Shown: positions 42,767-53,820 of the stretch, in pieces
How positions within the stretch are numbered: position 1 is the first letter of the stretch
How the letters are laid out: the number at the start of each line of letters is the position of its first letter
Assembly: GCF_025370935.1 (NCBI RefSeq)
Contig: NC_133491.1
Location: forward strand, 16,351,744-16,415,743
Length of the DNA: 64,000 bases
From: Choristoneura fumiferana
Taxonomy: Eukaryota > Arthropoda > Insecta > Lepidoptera > Tortricidae
Direction: 5' to 3'
Notes under the pieces: generated by a model
Told to the model about the DNA's origin: nothing
The model's input: only the letters and a program-made list of their open reading frames with translations
Database searches by the model: none
Program-made: the position numbers and the translations under genes

Positions 42767-42955
42767 TTGCCCGCCACTCCGTCCTCTTAGAATTCGTTTA
42801 TCGCTATCCCGTGGGAACTATGCAATTTGCCGGGATAAAAACTATCCTTTATCCTGCCCCGGGACTCAAACTATCTGTATACCGAATTTCATGTAAATGA
42901 GTATGTAACGTGATGAGGTAACAAACAAACAGACTTTCTTTATAATAGTACTGTA
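42767..42955 (+). repeat. Interspersed repeat, TTGCCCGCCACTCCG type (copy B)
   Basis: Continuation of the 29900 repeat beyond the MITE: AGAATTCGTTTATCGCTATC, GGGAACTATGCAATTTGCCG, GTAACGTGATGAGGTAACAA. Confidence 0.6.
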
Positions 42956-42962
42956 GAAAGTA

Positions 42963-43125
42963 AAAAATTGGCGAATTAGAAAAATGACTTTCTGCCAAGT
43001 TTCTTGCGGCGCATTCTTCTTGGCAATGATGGTCTTTCTGAAAGCGCTGGTAGTTTAAAAAATAACGTGTAAAAGTGCCCATTGCGGCCTATTTACGGAA
43101 TGAATGATTTGAATTTGAATTTGAG
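42963..43125 (+). mobile_element. GAATTT-tail retroposon 3' end (copy B)
   Basis: ATGACTTTCTGCCAAGTTTC, CATTCTTCTTGGCAATGATG, CTGAAAGCGCTGGTAG, AAAAGTGCCCATTGCGGCCT and GAATTTGAATTTGAG. Replaces the different element of copy A at 30085-30700. Confidence 0.7.
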
Positions 43126-43345
43126 TGGACGTTTTCCAGCTGATGATGATGATGTTACCCTATTATGATATTGTAAAGGATAACTCACGTCTTAAATCAA
43201 GTTTAGCTCGACACGTTTCGGGCTAGTTCGTAGCCCTTCCGTTAGGAACAATGCGACTCGGCGGCTGCTGCAACATGCGCACTCAACCGCCGGTACAATT
43301 TCATTTATGGAGTCTCATGGCAGTTTCATGTTCAAAATTATGTTA
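43126..43345. repeat. RTE 3' stub plus GTCTTAAATC repeat (copy B)
   Basis: Counterpart of 30701-30935 with GGGCTAGTTCGTAGCCC, a small hairpin, where copy A has GGGCTGGTTCGTAGCCC. Confidence 0.55.
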
Positions 43346-43604
43346 CCCTTTTCTAATTATCCACCAAATCGCTGACTAACTCCACCTGCTCTTGTTTATT
43401 CTCGAATCTCAAGCTACTTAAATTTATCTTGACTTGAGTCAAGGTTATAATGACTCAGCTTCTACAGGACATTGACCTTTGTATCAACAAGGGTCTTACA
43501 TAGGACCTTGTTGTCCTAAATATGCCCAAACGCTCTAGTGATGATAGATTAGTATCAAAAAATGTTGATTGAATAAGGCTTGGCCAGTTCAGTGATATTA
43601 TTTT

Positions 43605-43735
43605 TTAACCCCTGACGCAAAAAGAGGGGTGTTATAAGTTTGACCGCTATGTGTGTCTATGTGTCTGTTTGTCTGTCTGTCTCTGGCACCGTAGCTCTTA
43701 GACGGGTAGACCGATTTGGATGCGTTTTTTTTAAT
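43605..43735 (+). repeat. Interspersed repeat, GGCACCGTAGCTCTTAGACG type (copy B)
   Basis: Counterpart of 31185-31310. Confidence 0.6.
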
Positions 43736-43739
43736 TTAA

Positions 43740-44835
43740 AATTTCTTTAATTGATGAATTTATTATTAAATTAAATAATTTTATGAGATTTTCAACCAAA
43801 ATACATTGAATTAACTACCAATCTAACAACGAAGACAAAAAGTTACTAAAAGGTAAGTCATATTTTTTTTTAGTCAAATATAAGATGACGAAAAATGTCC
43901 TGGCGACATTTCAATTTTGTATGGAGCAAAGAGTAACGTATTTTTAAGCTATTAAAATATTGTGTAAAATAATATTAACGAGTGTAATTTTTTTTAAGTA
44001 GTTTATACTTTAATAAAATCAATTTAATATTGTTTAAAAAATAAACGAAAGATTTTATTTTATCAAAAGTACGCGTATTTTTTTCAAAAAGTATATTTTT
44101 TATGAGCTGCACCCAACTAAGCTAATTCTTTGTCCGAGGAAGAAAGAATATTGTAATATTTGGTTCTGTTTTAAGTTTTAGCTGCTATAAATTTTTCTAA
44201 ATAGTAGGTAATGTAGATGAGAATGTAGGTAGAGAAAAAACAACAGCATTGCAAAATTTCGAATCGCGATAATTGAAATTTGCCTTGACATACTGTAAAT
44301 ATCCTCTTTAGGAAAACTTACACAACCCAAGAATGCGCTAATTCGTGTCCACTTTTAGTTATACAAGGAAAAGTGAATTATCGGCCATTTTGGCTTCGGA
44401 AACAGTTGATTCACTCGTAGGCGTTATAATACATTTCATGTCAAATTAAATAATTACGTCGGAATTTTGATCGGGGTTTCTCCATTAAATCAGTGTTGAG
44501 GTTAAATGGTTAAAAAACAAATAATTGTTTTACTAATAATGATTGCGTAAGATTGTTATTTTTTCATACAAAAATACACAGTTTTAAATTCATTTTCTTC
44601 GTCATCATTTCGGTCTAGAGCTACACGCAACAACAGTAATTTTAGTAACGATAGATGATAAGTTGTTTGTATGCTTTTTACTAACAAAATGGATGTATTT
44701 GGCTGAGTAAATGAATAAATTGTTATATGTGTCCCATTGGGAAATATCACGGGGAGTCCTCAGATGTATTTGCATTGTTGCCTAAAGCCAGGTTTTACTG
44801 CCGTACTTCGTGTAATTGTCAATCATTGCATCATT
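43740..44835. other. Background, no gene seen (copy B)
   Basis: AT-rich, collinear with copy A apart from the SINE missing at about 43980-44100. Indels in T and A runs are frequent between copies. Confidence 0.45.
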
Positions 44836-45130
44836 ATGATTGGTTATTTGGAGTCTTTTTGTATTTTTTATTTCAACTCCAAATTTGTTACTTTTACGGT
44901 CATCCTGTAATACCATATCGAAAATACAAACTGAGACATGGATGCACAGAAAAACCAGAAAAAGAGACCAGCGGTGGGAATCGAACCCAGGTCCTCAGCA
45001 TTCCGTGCTGCGTGCCACTGGACAGAGGTACAGACACGAATTTCTCCTACGCACCCATATCTCAGGTTGCTTATTTCTACTACGCTACTTTCTGCTTGGT
45101 TTTTCTGTGCATCCATGTCTCAGTTTGTAT
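44836..45130 (-). repeat. Arm plus tRNA-like unit with D-arm deleted (copy B)
   Basis: Left arm ATGATTGGTTATTTGGAGTC; minus-strand unit with B box GGTTCGATTCC and CCAGTGGCACGCAGCACGG, lacking the D-arm part. ACAAACTGAGACATGGATGC (44927) and its inverse (45108) give an outer stem that is longer than in copy A. Confidence 0.65.
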
Positions 45131-45302
45131 TATCGAAATCATTTCATCTCACCACCTTGATTTGGCAGTCTAGCACCGTCCGCTTTAAGAGGACCTTTTT
45201 TCCACTCACGAATAAAATATGAAACCTGCTTCCTGGAAGAGCATTCCCGGAGCAATATTTAGGAATCTTTAAAAAACGAGCCTTTAGTCTCTCAAAGAGC
45301 CT

Positions 45303-45427
45303 GCAGGGCTATTACGAAACTCGAAATTCGCATCGTACCGTCCCTCTCGCTCTCGTATTAAATAGTATAAGTGTCAGAGGGACCGCACGACAGGAACTTC
45401 GAGTTTCGAGTTTCGTAGTAGCTCTGC
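45303..45427. mobile_element. Palindromic MITE, GGGCTATTACG variant (copy B)
   Basis: Counterpart of 33066-33189; right end GTTTCGTAGTAGCTCTGC is better kept than in copy A. Confidence 0.7.
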
Positions 45428-45559
45428 TGTGATACCCCTCGTGTTACGGATGTCAATGGCAACTGTGATTGCTTCTCATTATGTGACCCTACATACTCCT
45501 TTGCTTCTTACTCTTACATTTTAAGCTGCTGACGTTGACGTGCGATCTACGACGACAGT

Positions 45560-45874
45560 ATGCATAACAAGCACATGCATTTCATGAGTAAGACGTTATC
45601 GTCAAAACGACTAAAAGATAGTTATGAACATTACTATTTTATCTATGTACAAAAAAGCAGAGTTGAAAATACGTTAATTTGCAATGCAATGGCAAAACCA
45701 ATCAACGATTGCCATTGTCTTCCAATCGCATGGCTTGAAATTGAAAAAGCAGGACAACTTCGTGACACGATACAAATAGCAGACAAAGTAAACGAGATAA
45801 CTGATTTAGCCAAGGTGAATACGGCTATTCGTATTGTCATTAAGACATTTATTGTCCCTGGTGGAACTAAGTAG
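45560..45874 (+). other. Open frame of unknown status (copy B)
   Basis: 104 codons including ICNAMAKPINDCHC, PIAWLEIEKAGQLRDTIQ and KVNTAIRIVIKT. No domain recognised. The equivalent in copy A is frameshifted on both sides of the shared core, which argues against selection for this protein, or else one copy has sequencing errors. Confidence 0.2.
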
Positions 45875-46154
45875 CCAATGGAGTAAAAAGAGAATGGAAT
45901 CCGGCAAATAAACTGCGAAACTGACAAGGCTGACGGATTTACTGATATTAATTTTAATATTCCGAAAAAAGTGTCTTGCGGTGGATTTACGGGCGGGCTT
46001 AGTCATCTTTTGCTTCTGAGTTTGGAAATAAGTAAGAACTCATCCGTGGGATTTGTACCTTTTGTATATTTTATTATTATCTCTTAAATATACGGTTATT
46101 GATCATCTTCTTCTTCCGGTTCGTGGTCGTTTCACGAGAACTTTCCTCCTCCAT

Positions 46155-46330
46155 TGGTTATCTCTTCTGGGGTAGGCGCAGCGTTGGCAGGCCTCCCAAA
46201 AGATGGACCGAGGAATTCAGAGAGTTCAGGACTACGCAAACGGTGGGTGCAGAAAGCTAGTTATCATTGTGGCGTTCTAAAGGGGGTTCTAGTTATAGTG
46301 GACATTGACTGGCTGATGATAATGATGATT
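46155..46330 (+). mobile_element. RTE-type LINE C-terminal fragment (copy B)
   Basis: A frame from 46168 reads WGRRSVGRPPKRWTEEFRE then FRTTQTVGAES, the RTE C-terminal GRPxxRW block, and it ends near CATTGTGGCGTTCTAAAGG and GATGATAATGATG. Frame shared only partly with copy A. Confidence 0.8.
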
Positions 46331-46682
46331 TATATATGAAACTCCTAAACATATTAACATTTACATACATGCCAATAAAAATCTTTATCTTCAACGATAA
46401 TACTATAAAACCAAAAGAAAGATCAAATTTCTCAGTCAGTTTGTGAATTAGAGTATACGAATCCAAAACCACAAACTGTCTCAAACAAGTTTTTTTACTC
46501 CCCATCCGGTTTACGACCTTGGTCGACGAAAAAGTTGACGCCATTTCTTATCGGACCATATGCGGCTTAAAATCCAAGTTCAATTTTATAATTAGGATTG
46601 ATTTCATCTGACAGTAACATCTCTTTTGTTGCTTTAAGTTGATTCAAAACGGGTGTTACTACATTTATTATACAGTGTGTTA

Positions 46683-46795
46683 CATCATCATCATCATCAT
46701 CATCCCAGCCTATATACGTCCCACTGCTGGGCACAGGCCTCCTCTCAGATCAAGAGGGCTTGGGCCATAGTTCCCACGCGGGCCCAGGTGCTAAG
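46683..46795 (-). mobile_element. 5'-truncated SINE (copy B)
   Basis: CATCATCATCATCATCATCC ... TTCCCACGCGGGCCCAG, longer than the copy A version at 34485. The flank containing the first 22-bp duplication in copy A is missing here. Confidence 0.75.
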
Positions 46796-46862
46796 GTGCG
46801 GGGCTAAGGTGGTTTAATAAACTAAAATTCAGACTTTGTTAATTTTCTAACAGAATTATAAT

Positions 46863-46966
46863 TGCCAGCAATGTACAGCAAAGTAAATTGGCAAGTAAGT
46901 GTAAATGACAGCCGACAGATACTTTGATTATTACTTGTCAATTTACTTTGCTTTGCTGCCAAAATA
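46863..46966. mobile_element. Small foldback element (copy B)
   Basis: Counterpart of 34639-34744; the right arm reads TTTACTTTGCTTTGCTGCCA with an internal deletion. Confidence 0.6.
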
Positions 46967-47226
46967 TGAACTTGTGCATTGTACATTAGTTAGATAAACA
47001 CGTTGATTAATTTGAATTTTCAAGTCCCCGAGTTTTAACGGATGTCTTGAACAATATCTGTAAAACTGGTGATCACCTGATTATGATTACTCGTTATCAT
47101 CATCATTATATCAGTTGTAGGACGTCCGCTGTGGGACATATGCCTACCTACTAGATCGCTAGTTGCTCGGTTGGAAGCTAGTTGCATGTGTTTGTGAAAA
47201 CACTGTCATATCGAACAAAAGCACTA

Positions 47227-47495
47227 CTTACTATTCTATATTTGAGACTGAAGCAGATGTTATGTCTCTGGTCTAAGTTGTTCCTTGTTGCCTAAATTTC
47301 GTTGTTCTTACTAAAGCAGCTGAAATTGCTTTGCATGAAGACATATTAACTACCTATTATACTTACTATTCTATATTTGAGACTGAAGCAGATGTTATGT
47401 ATCTGGTCTAAGTTGTTCCTTGTTGCCTAAATTTCGTTGTTCTTACTAAAGCAGCTGAAATTACTTTGCATGAAGACATATTAACTACCTATTAA
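47227..47495. repeat. Tandem pair, 135-bp unit (copy B)
   Basis: CTTACTATTCTATATTTGAG at 47227 and 47362. The two units are closer to each other here than in copy A. Confidence 0.8.
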
Positions 47496-48141
47496 TAAAT
47501 AAAAAAAAAAACAAGTTAATTAATTACAATGTTCACAGTAGGTACCCCTCAAACCATTAGGTATAGTCTTCAGAATCGGGTTAACGTCTTTTCAATGAAA
47601 ACTTGTCACTTTCACCAAGTTAGTCATATTTTACATCCACGTACAATTAAATGTCAATTTCGTATTCTCGTATCAATTGAGATATATTTTTTAACTTTTG
47701 ATATACTGCCCTGTTACTTACGTCGAAGCAGGAGGGAGTGTCTCTTGCAATTTTGCCTTCATCAGAATTGATATAGATGCCTTTCCTGTAAATAATTGCC
47801 AGACGGTATAGTTATTAATGTATTATTGATTTATTCCTTAATGGATCAGTTTCAGAACAGTAGGTCAGCAGTGAGCACTGTTATTATTTTGAGATGTTTA
47901 ATCGTTTCCTGTTTTAATTGTATGGAGATTTGTTACTATCTCTACTGGATGCTGTTTCTTTTCAACCAATGATAAAGCCGAACAAATGGTGAAAATTTGA
48001 TGCGGCTGTATTTCAAAGTTTTGCAAATTTCTATATTCTAACCATAGGCTGGATATATTAATATCGTTTTATCTCTATTCCTTTCCGACACATTTTACTT
48101 TTGAGATATGAAAACGTCTAGATTAGGGCATGTTTACATTT

Positions 48142-48656
48142 TGTAACTTGTGATTCTTCCATTTAGTATCTCGATGGCATTAACACGCTTTATCAATAAC
48201 GTCGCATTTAAGTATGTTTATTTAATAATTTAATAAACCACTAATCGTTAAAAAGAAATCGACCTTCGTCGGAAGAAATCGACTATTTAATCTACATAAT
48301 ATTTAATTCGAAATTTAAACGTATCACTGTTTTTGCATACAATACTACTTTCACCGAGCGTTTGTCTCAATTATTCAGCTGCTCCAAGGATCGTTAGGTT
48401 TCGCTTCACTTATCTGATATCTTCAGAAGCATTGTCTCTGATTAATCATTCTGTATCTGTGCCAATATTTTCCGGTTTATCTCTTATCAATTTATAGCTT
48501 TGAGCGAAAGTGACATTTATCTTTTGCTCGGTAATCGACTGAATTAATTCTTTGAAATCTCGATCTAGCTTACTCGTATGTAGGTCAGTATAGAACTGAG
48601 AACTTTCGTGTAGCTACGTCTTGTATTCTTGTTTCTGCTTATAAGCAGGAAAGTGT
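48142..48656. other. Unique sequence after the duplicated block
   Basis: No repeat or exon recognised. This is where copy B leaves the homology with copy A. Confidence 0.45.
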
Positions 48657-48955
48657 TTTTTTTAGGGTTCTGTACCCAAAGGGTGAAAATGGGAACCTAT
48701 TACTATGTCCGTCCGTCCGTCTGTCACCAGGCTGTATCTCATGAACAGTGATAGCTAGACAGTTGAAATTTTCACAGACTATCTATTTCTGTTGCCGCTA
48801 TAACAAAAAATACTAAAAACAGAACAAAATAAATATTTAAGGAGGGCTCCCATACAACAAACGTGTTTTTTTTGCAAATGTATAATTTTGTATAGATACT
48901 GGTACGGAACCCTTCGTGCGCGGGTCCGACTCGCACTTGGCCGGTTTTTTTATAA
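48657..48955 (+). repeat. Interspersed repeat, TAGGGTTCTGTACC ... GCCGGTTTTTTT
   Basis: T-tract and TAGGGTTCTGTACCCAAAGG, CCGTCCGTCTGTCACCAGGC, TATCTCATGAACAGTGATAG, then GTACGGAACCCTTCGTGCGC, GGTCCGACTCGCACTTGGCC and GGTTTTTTT. A very common type in lepidopteran genomes (general knowledge). Non-coding. Confidence 0.75.
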
Positions 48956-50194
48956 TTCATTGATTCAGGCTTTGCGGAGTCAGGTTGTAGCTCGCTACTC
49001 AGAAATTTTGTGCCACCTGTTTGTTTTAACAATGCAAAAGTCCACTTGGTACTTTAAAGCTTCAAGAGTCTCACAATTAGTAGCCCGTGTTTCTCCGAAA
49101 CATTGTTTTACCTAAATGTCGAAACGGCTAAGTTTATTTACAAATTAATTAAATGAAGTCGCACCATCAATAGCGACTGTCTCTAATTTGTCGCAGTGAT
49201 TTTATTGTATTGTTTTGTTAATACTTTCGACACGGTTTGTTTCTGGCTGATATTTCGGTGTCAAGGTAACGCCCACTGTATGGTTATATCGGGATGGGCC
49301 ATTCTTGGTACTCATAAGATTTAATACCTTAACGGTATGGTTTCTGATTGTGTATAAGATACCGGTTAATCATCGACGCCATTGAAATTGTATGCGGATT
49401 TCAATGACTGGTCGAAGAGATGTATTGAAAATTTAAGTTGTATATAGCTGGCTTGTTCAGCCAGCAAAGTACAACTAAAATGTGTATTGCTTATTTGTAC
49501 CTCTTTTACACTATCAACAGTGATCTAAGTACTATCGGTTTTTAGTTTTTCTCTTTACTGCCACTGGAAATGTATCACTTTACTTTATAAAGATTGTTTT
49601 ATAATTATATCACACTAGACGCTTGCACGGCATGTTCTGTCTCACTCACTCAGTTTTTGTGTGAAGATTCTTAAATTCGGTTTTACTCTTGCACACACAA
49701 ACCTTTTGACAATAACAAACAAAAAAAAGAGGAATTTACCAAATGTAGGTGCAACCGTTATGAAGTGGTGCGCGAACATTCATTTCTTCGATTCACTATT
49801 TATTTTAATTTTATATATTTAGATAAAGATGATAAAATATATAATTATAACAATAAATCATTTAATTCAAGGCACTAGAGCTCACGGCTATTGTTGTTCT
49901 GTTTTGTTGTTGGTTGTTTATTGAAAGTGTTTTTTTTTCCAACGGAGTACAAACGGTCTGCATCATGTTTTGAAAGTACCCGTCAAAACTATACGTCTAT
50001 TGTTTCCGAAACCGAAAGAGTTCGCAAATAAACACGGGTCGGCTGCCGAGTAAACTGCGGAGTTTATGGCGGAATGAATCGACCGCTTGTTTGCTTTTAA
50101 AGGTGACCTCATTGACCTGTTTGAGGATTTATAATACGAGTAGCAATTTGAAAAAAGAACTGCTTAAATTTATTTTTTGAATCACACCATCATG
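48956..50194. other. Background, no gene seen
   Basis: AT-rich, no recognisable repeats over most of its length. Contains the direct repeat of TGACCT at 50104-50118 listed separately. Confidence 0.4.
50104..50118 (-). promoter_or_regulatory. Nuclear-receptor-like direct repeat (DR3)
   Basis: Minus strand reads AGGTCA-ATG-AGGTCA, two perfect half-sites with a 3-base spacer. Insect nuclear receptors such as EcR/USP can bind direct repeats of this half-site (family knowledge). No nearby gene is visible, so function is unproven. Confidence 0.3.
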
Positions 50195-50400
50195 AGCCCA
50201 GATTATATGTCCCACTGCTAGGCACAGGCCTCCTCTAAGAATGAGAGGACTTGGGCAGTAATTCCCACGCGGGGCCAGTGCGGATTGGGAACTTTAACAC
50301 CATTACATTGCTTCGCAGGTTGTAGGTTCCTCAAGATGTTTTTCTTCACCGTAAACCTTGTGGTATATTTTAAATGAGAGAGAGAGAGCCAGGGTTTGTC
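50195..50400 (-). mobile_element. tRNA-derived SINE, 5' part decayed
   Basis: CCCAGATTATATGTCCCACT, CACAGGCCTCCTCTAAGAAT, GGCCAGTGCGGATTGGGAAC, TTGCTTCGCAGGTTGTAGG and TTTTTCTTCACCGTAAACC in minus order; the tRNA-like head is replaced by a GAGAGAGAG stretch. Confidence 0.7.
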
Positions 50401-50569
50401 TACGAGTTGGAATCATATCCTACCTCATACGGATTTTACCAATCAGTGTTTTAACGAGCAATGTTGACCACTGAGCCATGGGCCATGGTCCTTTTGCACT
50501 ACTGCAGCGCACACAAACAATATGAAACGTTTACTTTTAAGTTTCAACTGATGTTTTGTCATCATCATC

Positions 50570-50790
50570 ATCATGTCAGCCGAAAGACGTCCACTGCTGG
50601 ACATAGGCCTCCCCCAAGGCTCCACTCAGACCGGTCTTGTGCTTTCCGCATCCACCGCGCACCGCATTAACCAGGTCGTCGCTCCATCTTGTTGGCGGCC
50701 TACCGACAGCTCGTCTCCCGGTCCGCGGACGCCATTCGAGAACCTTCTGATCTGACAATCTGACCCCATCGGCCATCAGTCCTGCGAGCA
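50570..50790 (-). mobile_element. RTE-type LINE C-terminal fragment
   Basis: Minus frame reads VLEWRPRTGRRAVGRPPTRW then SDDLVNAVRGGCGKH and ends EAYVQQWTSFG with GATGATGATGA, intact over about 70 codons apart from its missing 5' part. Close relative of 18300-18530. Confidence 0.85.
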
Positions 50791-51349
50791 ATGTGCCCCA
50801 CCCACTGTTATTTCAGTTTCGCAATTCTTCGGGATATTTTGTATCTGTACCTAATTTTGAGTGTGTGTTTGCAGTACCAAATAAACGTTTTATCTGTCTA
50901 TGTACCAATAGACTAACCCGTGCAATACATATACACGGCGTAATTGTTTTGCGATTCATAGCAAGTAACCCTTAATTTTAATGTGTTAAAATCTCCTACA
51001 CACCATACTCTACTAGTCATTAAACTGGAATGGCAAAAAAGCTTAAGTTCCATACAATACAAGTTACACCCTCTCCCAACGTCGCTTACGCATTTTTGCT
51101 ACATCACTGGCATGTCAAGGTTCATAGATCTAGATTAAGTATGTGTCATCTTAACGCAATGTCGGTTTGATTTAATTAATACGAGTATGACGTAAAAACT
51201 TGATTCTTTTGTGTCTTGCTTGTTTAGTATTCCGTGGGAAAAAATCTTATTTAATTTTTGTGGGCTTTTGAAATTTCTGATGTTAATTTTAGAAATTTAA
51301 TTCAAAGCAACAAAAAACTTACTGATTTACTGAAAGACCTTTGCCCAGC
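50791..51349. other. Background, no gene seen
   Basis: AT-rich; no motif-bearing frame. Confidence 0.4.
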
Positions 51350-51560
51350 AGTATCCAACTAAAATTATAAATGCGAATGTTTGTAAATCTGTCTGTTTGT
51401 TTGTTACCTCATCACGTCTAAATCGCTGAACCGATTTAGATAAAATTCGGTATACAAATAGTTTGAGTCCCGGGGAAGGACATAGGATAGTTTTTATCCC
51501 AAAAAATTGCAAAATTACGCGGACGGAGACGCGGGTAGAAGGCTAGTTATATTATACATA
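51350..51560 (-). repeat. Interspersed repeat, CCCGCGTCTCCGTCCGCG type
   Basis: Minus copy: TATAAATGCGAATGTTTGTA, GTTACCTCATCACGTCTAAA, GAGTCCCGGGGAAGGACATA, GGACGGAGACGCGGGTAGAA. Type of 29900, 54090 and 55395. Confidence 0.6.
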
Positions 51561-51944
51561 ATATAAAAAAACAGGCAAAAGGTTTCATAATTTAAATACT
51601 TACTTAAATACAACACCTCGTTTTCTCTGTGAGGCGACGTCATTAAAAATACTTTTATACAGTTTTTATTTCTTCCATATAGTCCATGCGGTGGTCTTAA
51701 AAAATCTGGTTTTTATGTTTAACTCCGATGAATTTAATTTAATGTGCTTTTAAATATTTTTAAATGAAAGAACGTAATTTTAACGATATCAGAGCATTTT
51801 AGTGGTTTTTATTTAGGTCGATGTTATTTAAGTTAATTAATTCTTGACATTTATCTGGGCCCAATTTTATAACAATTAAGAGGAGAATATTTTGTATAAG
51901 CTTTTGCCCGCGATATTGTCTGCCAAGAACTTTTTTAGTGTTCT
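51561..51944. other. Background, no gene seen
   Basis: AT-rich; nothing recognised. Confidence 0.4.
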
Positions 51945-52015
51945 ACATCATCATCCCAGCCTATATATGTCCCACTGCTGGGCACAGGCCTCCTCTCAGA
52001 ACAAGAGGGCTTCAA
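51945..52015 (-). mobile_element. SINE 3' fragment
   Basis: CATCATCATCCCAGCCTATA and GGCCTCCTCTCAGAACAAGA then GGGCTTC; stops abruptly, 5'-truncated. Confidence 0.7.
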
Positions 52016-52524
52016 ACTTTTTAGAATCGGTCACGTCCCCCCATACAGACAGCTTTGCTTTATTTTGTCACAGTAAAAAGTAAGTAGATTTTTTTTTTAA
52101 TTAGAACAGGTTTTCTATTTCCAACCCATTGGTTTCCCGGAAAACCTTTTCTACATTTATGTATTCCCATACATTCCCATGGTGTCCCGGAAGGGGTAGG
52201 CGCTTTGTTTGTCTATCTGTTTGTTCCTAGACAACTCCACGTGGGTGACATTTGGACAATGAACATGTGTCAACAGTCTACAAATGAGTTGTTATCTTTT
52301 ATTACAGGTTGTTAATTGTTTTCGCGTGATACTAGTTTGAAAAAATGTAGGTACTTCGTCTAGTTTCTTGACCGTTTCGTCTCAACAAACGGTTTTTTCC
52401 CAACCAGTGGTAACTAGATTTTCGATGTTTGTAATTACTTGTTACCTGCATTGAATAAAGATATTTTGACTTGGCTATGAAACATGACGGTTTGTGCGAC
52501 AGGCTAATTGGCTACATTGACGAC
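52016..52524. other. Background, no gene seen
   Basis: AT-rich; 52190-52260 has GGGGTAGGCGCTTTGTTTG-like sequence and no exon evidence. Confidence 0.4.
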
Positions 52525-52770
52525 GACATCGAAGTGGTTAGAGAACCTGACTTACGAAGCTGGAGGTCCCGGGTTCGATTCCCGGCCGGGGCAGGTATTT
52601 GTATGAATAATAGAAATGTTTGTTCTCGGCTCTTGGATGTTTAATATGTATTTAAGTATGCATTTATCTATATAAGTATGTTTATCCGTTGCTTAGTATC
52701 CATAGTACAAGCTTTGCTTAGCTTGGGACCAGGTCAATTGGGGTCAAGTGTCCCATGATATAAAAAAAAA
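52525..52770 (+). mobile_element. tRNA-derived SINE, GGTTAGAGAACCTGAC family
   Basis: AAGTGGTTAGAGAACCTGAC, a perfect B box GGTTCGATTCC within GGGTTCGATTCCCGGCCGGG, AGTATGTTTATCCGTTGCTT, ACAAGCTTTGCTTAGCTTGG and end GTGTCCCATGATATAAAAAA. Head is slightly short at the 5' side. Confidence 0.8.
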
Positions 52771-53424
52771 TGGTGTCACGTCTGTGGTTTAATATCAAGC
52801 AAGACTTACGTCAAACGGATCTCTCAATACTAACGCCATCTAGTTATATTTCACTTAGATAAAAAAGATTTGAAGAAAAAAAAACACCGCATTTTCAGAA
52901 AGATGAAAATTAAGGAATACAATGAAACAATTAAACTGGTGGGATGTTTCTACAAGTTAAATTTAGTCTCAAGTTATGTTCCGTTATATTACATATAGGT
53001 ATACCCATCCATTGATATTTTCAGACAGCTCCCTCTATCGGAAACGATTAAAATCTGTCTTCAAATCTAATGGCGCTTATGAGATATTTACCTACATTCT
53101 GATGAAAAAATCGGTACCTACATAATCTATTGAAGCAAATCCATTCATCTGTTTTACGTTCCTCCAGGTGGCTCTATATTTAGCTGGCAGACGTTCGCTT
53201 GTAAACACGGACTTCCTCTTATTTTTATTTTATGTTAACGTTTGTTTATTTTTAAATAACTCCCGGTGTTGTGAGGTGTGATCTTTGAAGTAAAGCGCTC
53301 GGATGTTTTAATAGAAAATAACGATTTGAAAAAGCTGAAGCTAGAGGTGCTTTGCCAGTCGATCATGATCGATGTTATTGATTAATCGACTGTGGAGCTT
53401 AGTCAAAAAAGTCAAAATTGAAAG
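52771..53424. other. Background, no gene seen
   Basis: AT-rich, unique. 53345-53400 has GTCGATCATGATCGATG and TTGATTAATCGACTG, short palindromic words without known role. Confidence 0.4.
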
Positions 53425-53640
53425 TTTTTTTTATTCCACTGGATGGCAAACGAGCAAGTGGGTCTCATGATGGTAAGAGATCACCACCGCCCATAAACAT
53501 CTGCAACACCAGGGGTATTTCAGATGCGTTGCCAACCTAGAGGCCTAAGATGGGATACCTCAAGTCAGTAATTTCACCGGCTGTCTTACTCTCCACGCCG
53601 AAACAACAGTGCAAGCACTGCTGCTTCACGGCAGTATATT
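53425..53640 (-). mobile_element. Retroposon 3' region, ACTGGATGGCAAACGA family
   Basis: T-tract, CACTGGATGGCAAACGAGCA, GTGGGTCTCATGATGGTAAG, AGGCCTAAGATGGGATACCT, CAAGCACTGCTGCTTCACGG. Minus orientation, 5'-truncated after CGGCAG. Confidence 0.75.
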
Positions 53641-53714
53641 TTGCAAATAGCCCTAAGGGGCTCTCGCTTTCGAAAACTCATCATTACTCAAGTTACTAGG
53701 TAAAAGCATGGTAT

Positions 53715-53820
53715 AGGCGCATTCTTCTTGGCAATGGTTTTCGCCAAAACGCCGATTAAAAAAGTGTTGTGAGTCCTTTGTCGGTAACTTGAAGAATAAA
53801 CGGTGTTATTTTGATTTTAT
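53715..53820 (+). repeat. Decayed GAATTT-type retroposon tail
   Basis: GGCGCATTCTTCTTGGCAAT, GCCAAAACGCCGATTAAAAA and TGAAGAATAAACGGTG followed by TTATTTTGATTTTA. Confidence 0.5.

Larger units (their letters stand above)
36312..48141. other. Duplicated block, copy B
   Basis: Collinear with 25269-35925. After ATGTTTACAT (48141) it runs on into unique sequence without a break. It is longer than copy A mainly because of the 2-kb insertion at 36875-38845, the palindromic repeat at 40262 and the MITE at 42626. Confidence 0.85.

Noticed and set aside
25269..48141. Genuine tandem gene duplication as the first explanation
   Set aside because: The breakpoint coincides with an N gap and only one copy continues into unique sequence, so a haplotype overlap is more economical; kept open pending read depth.
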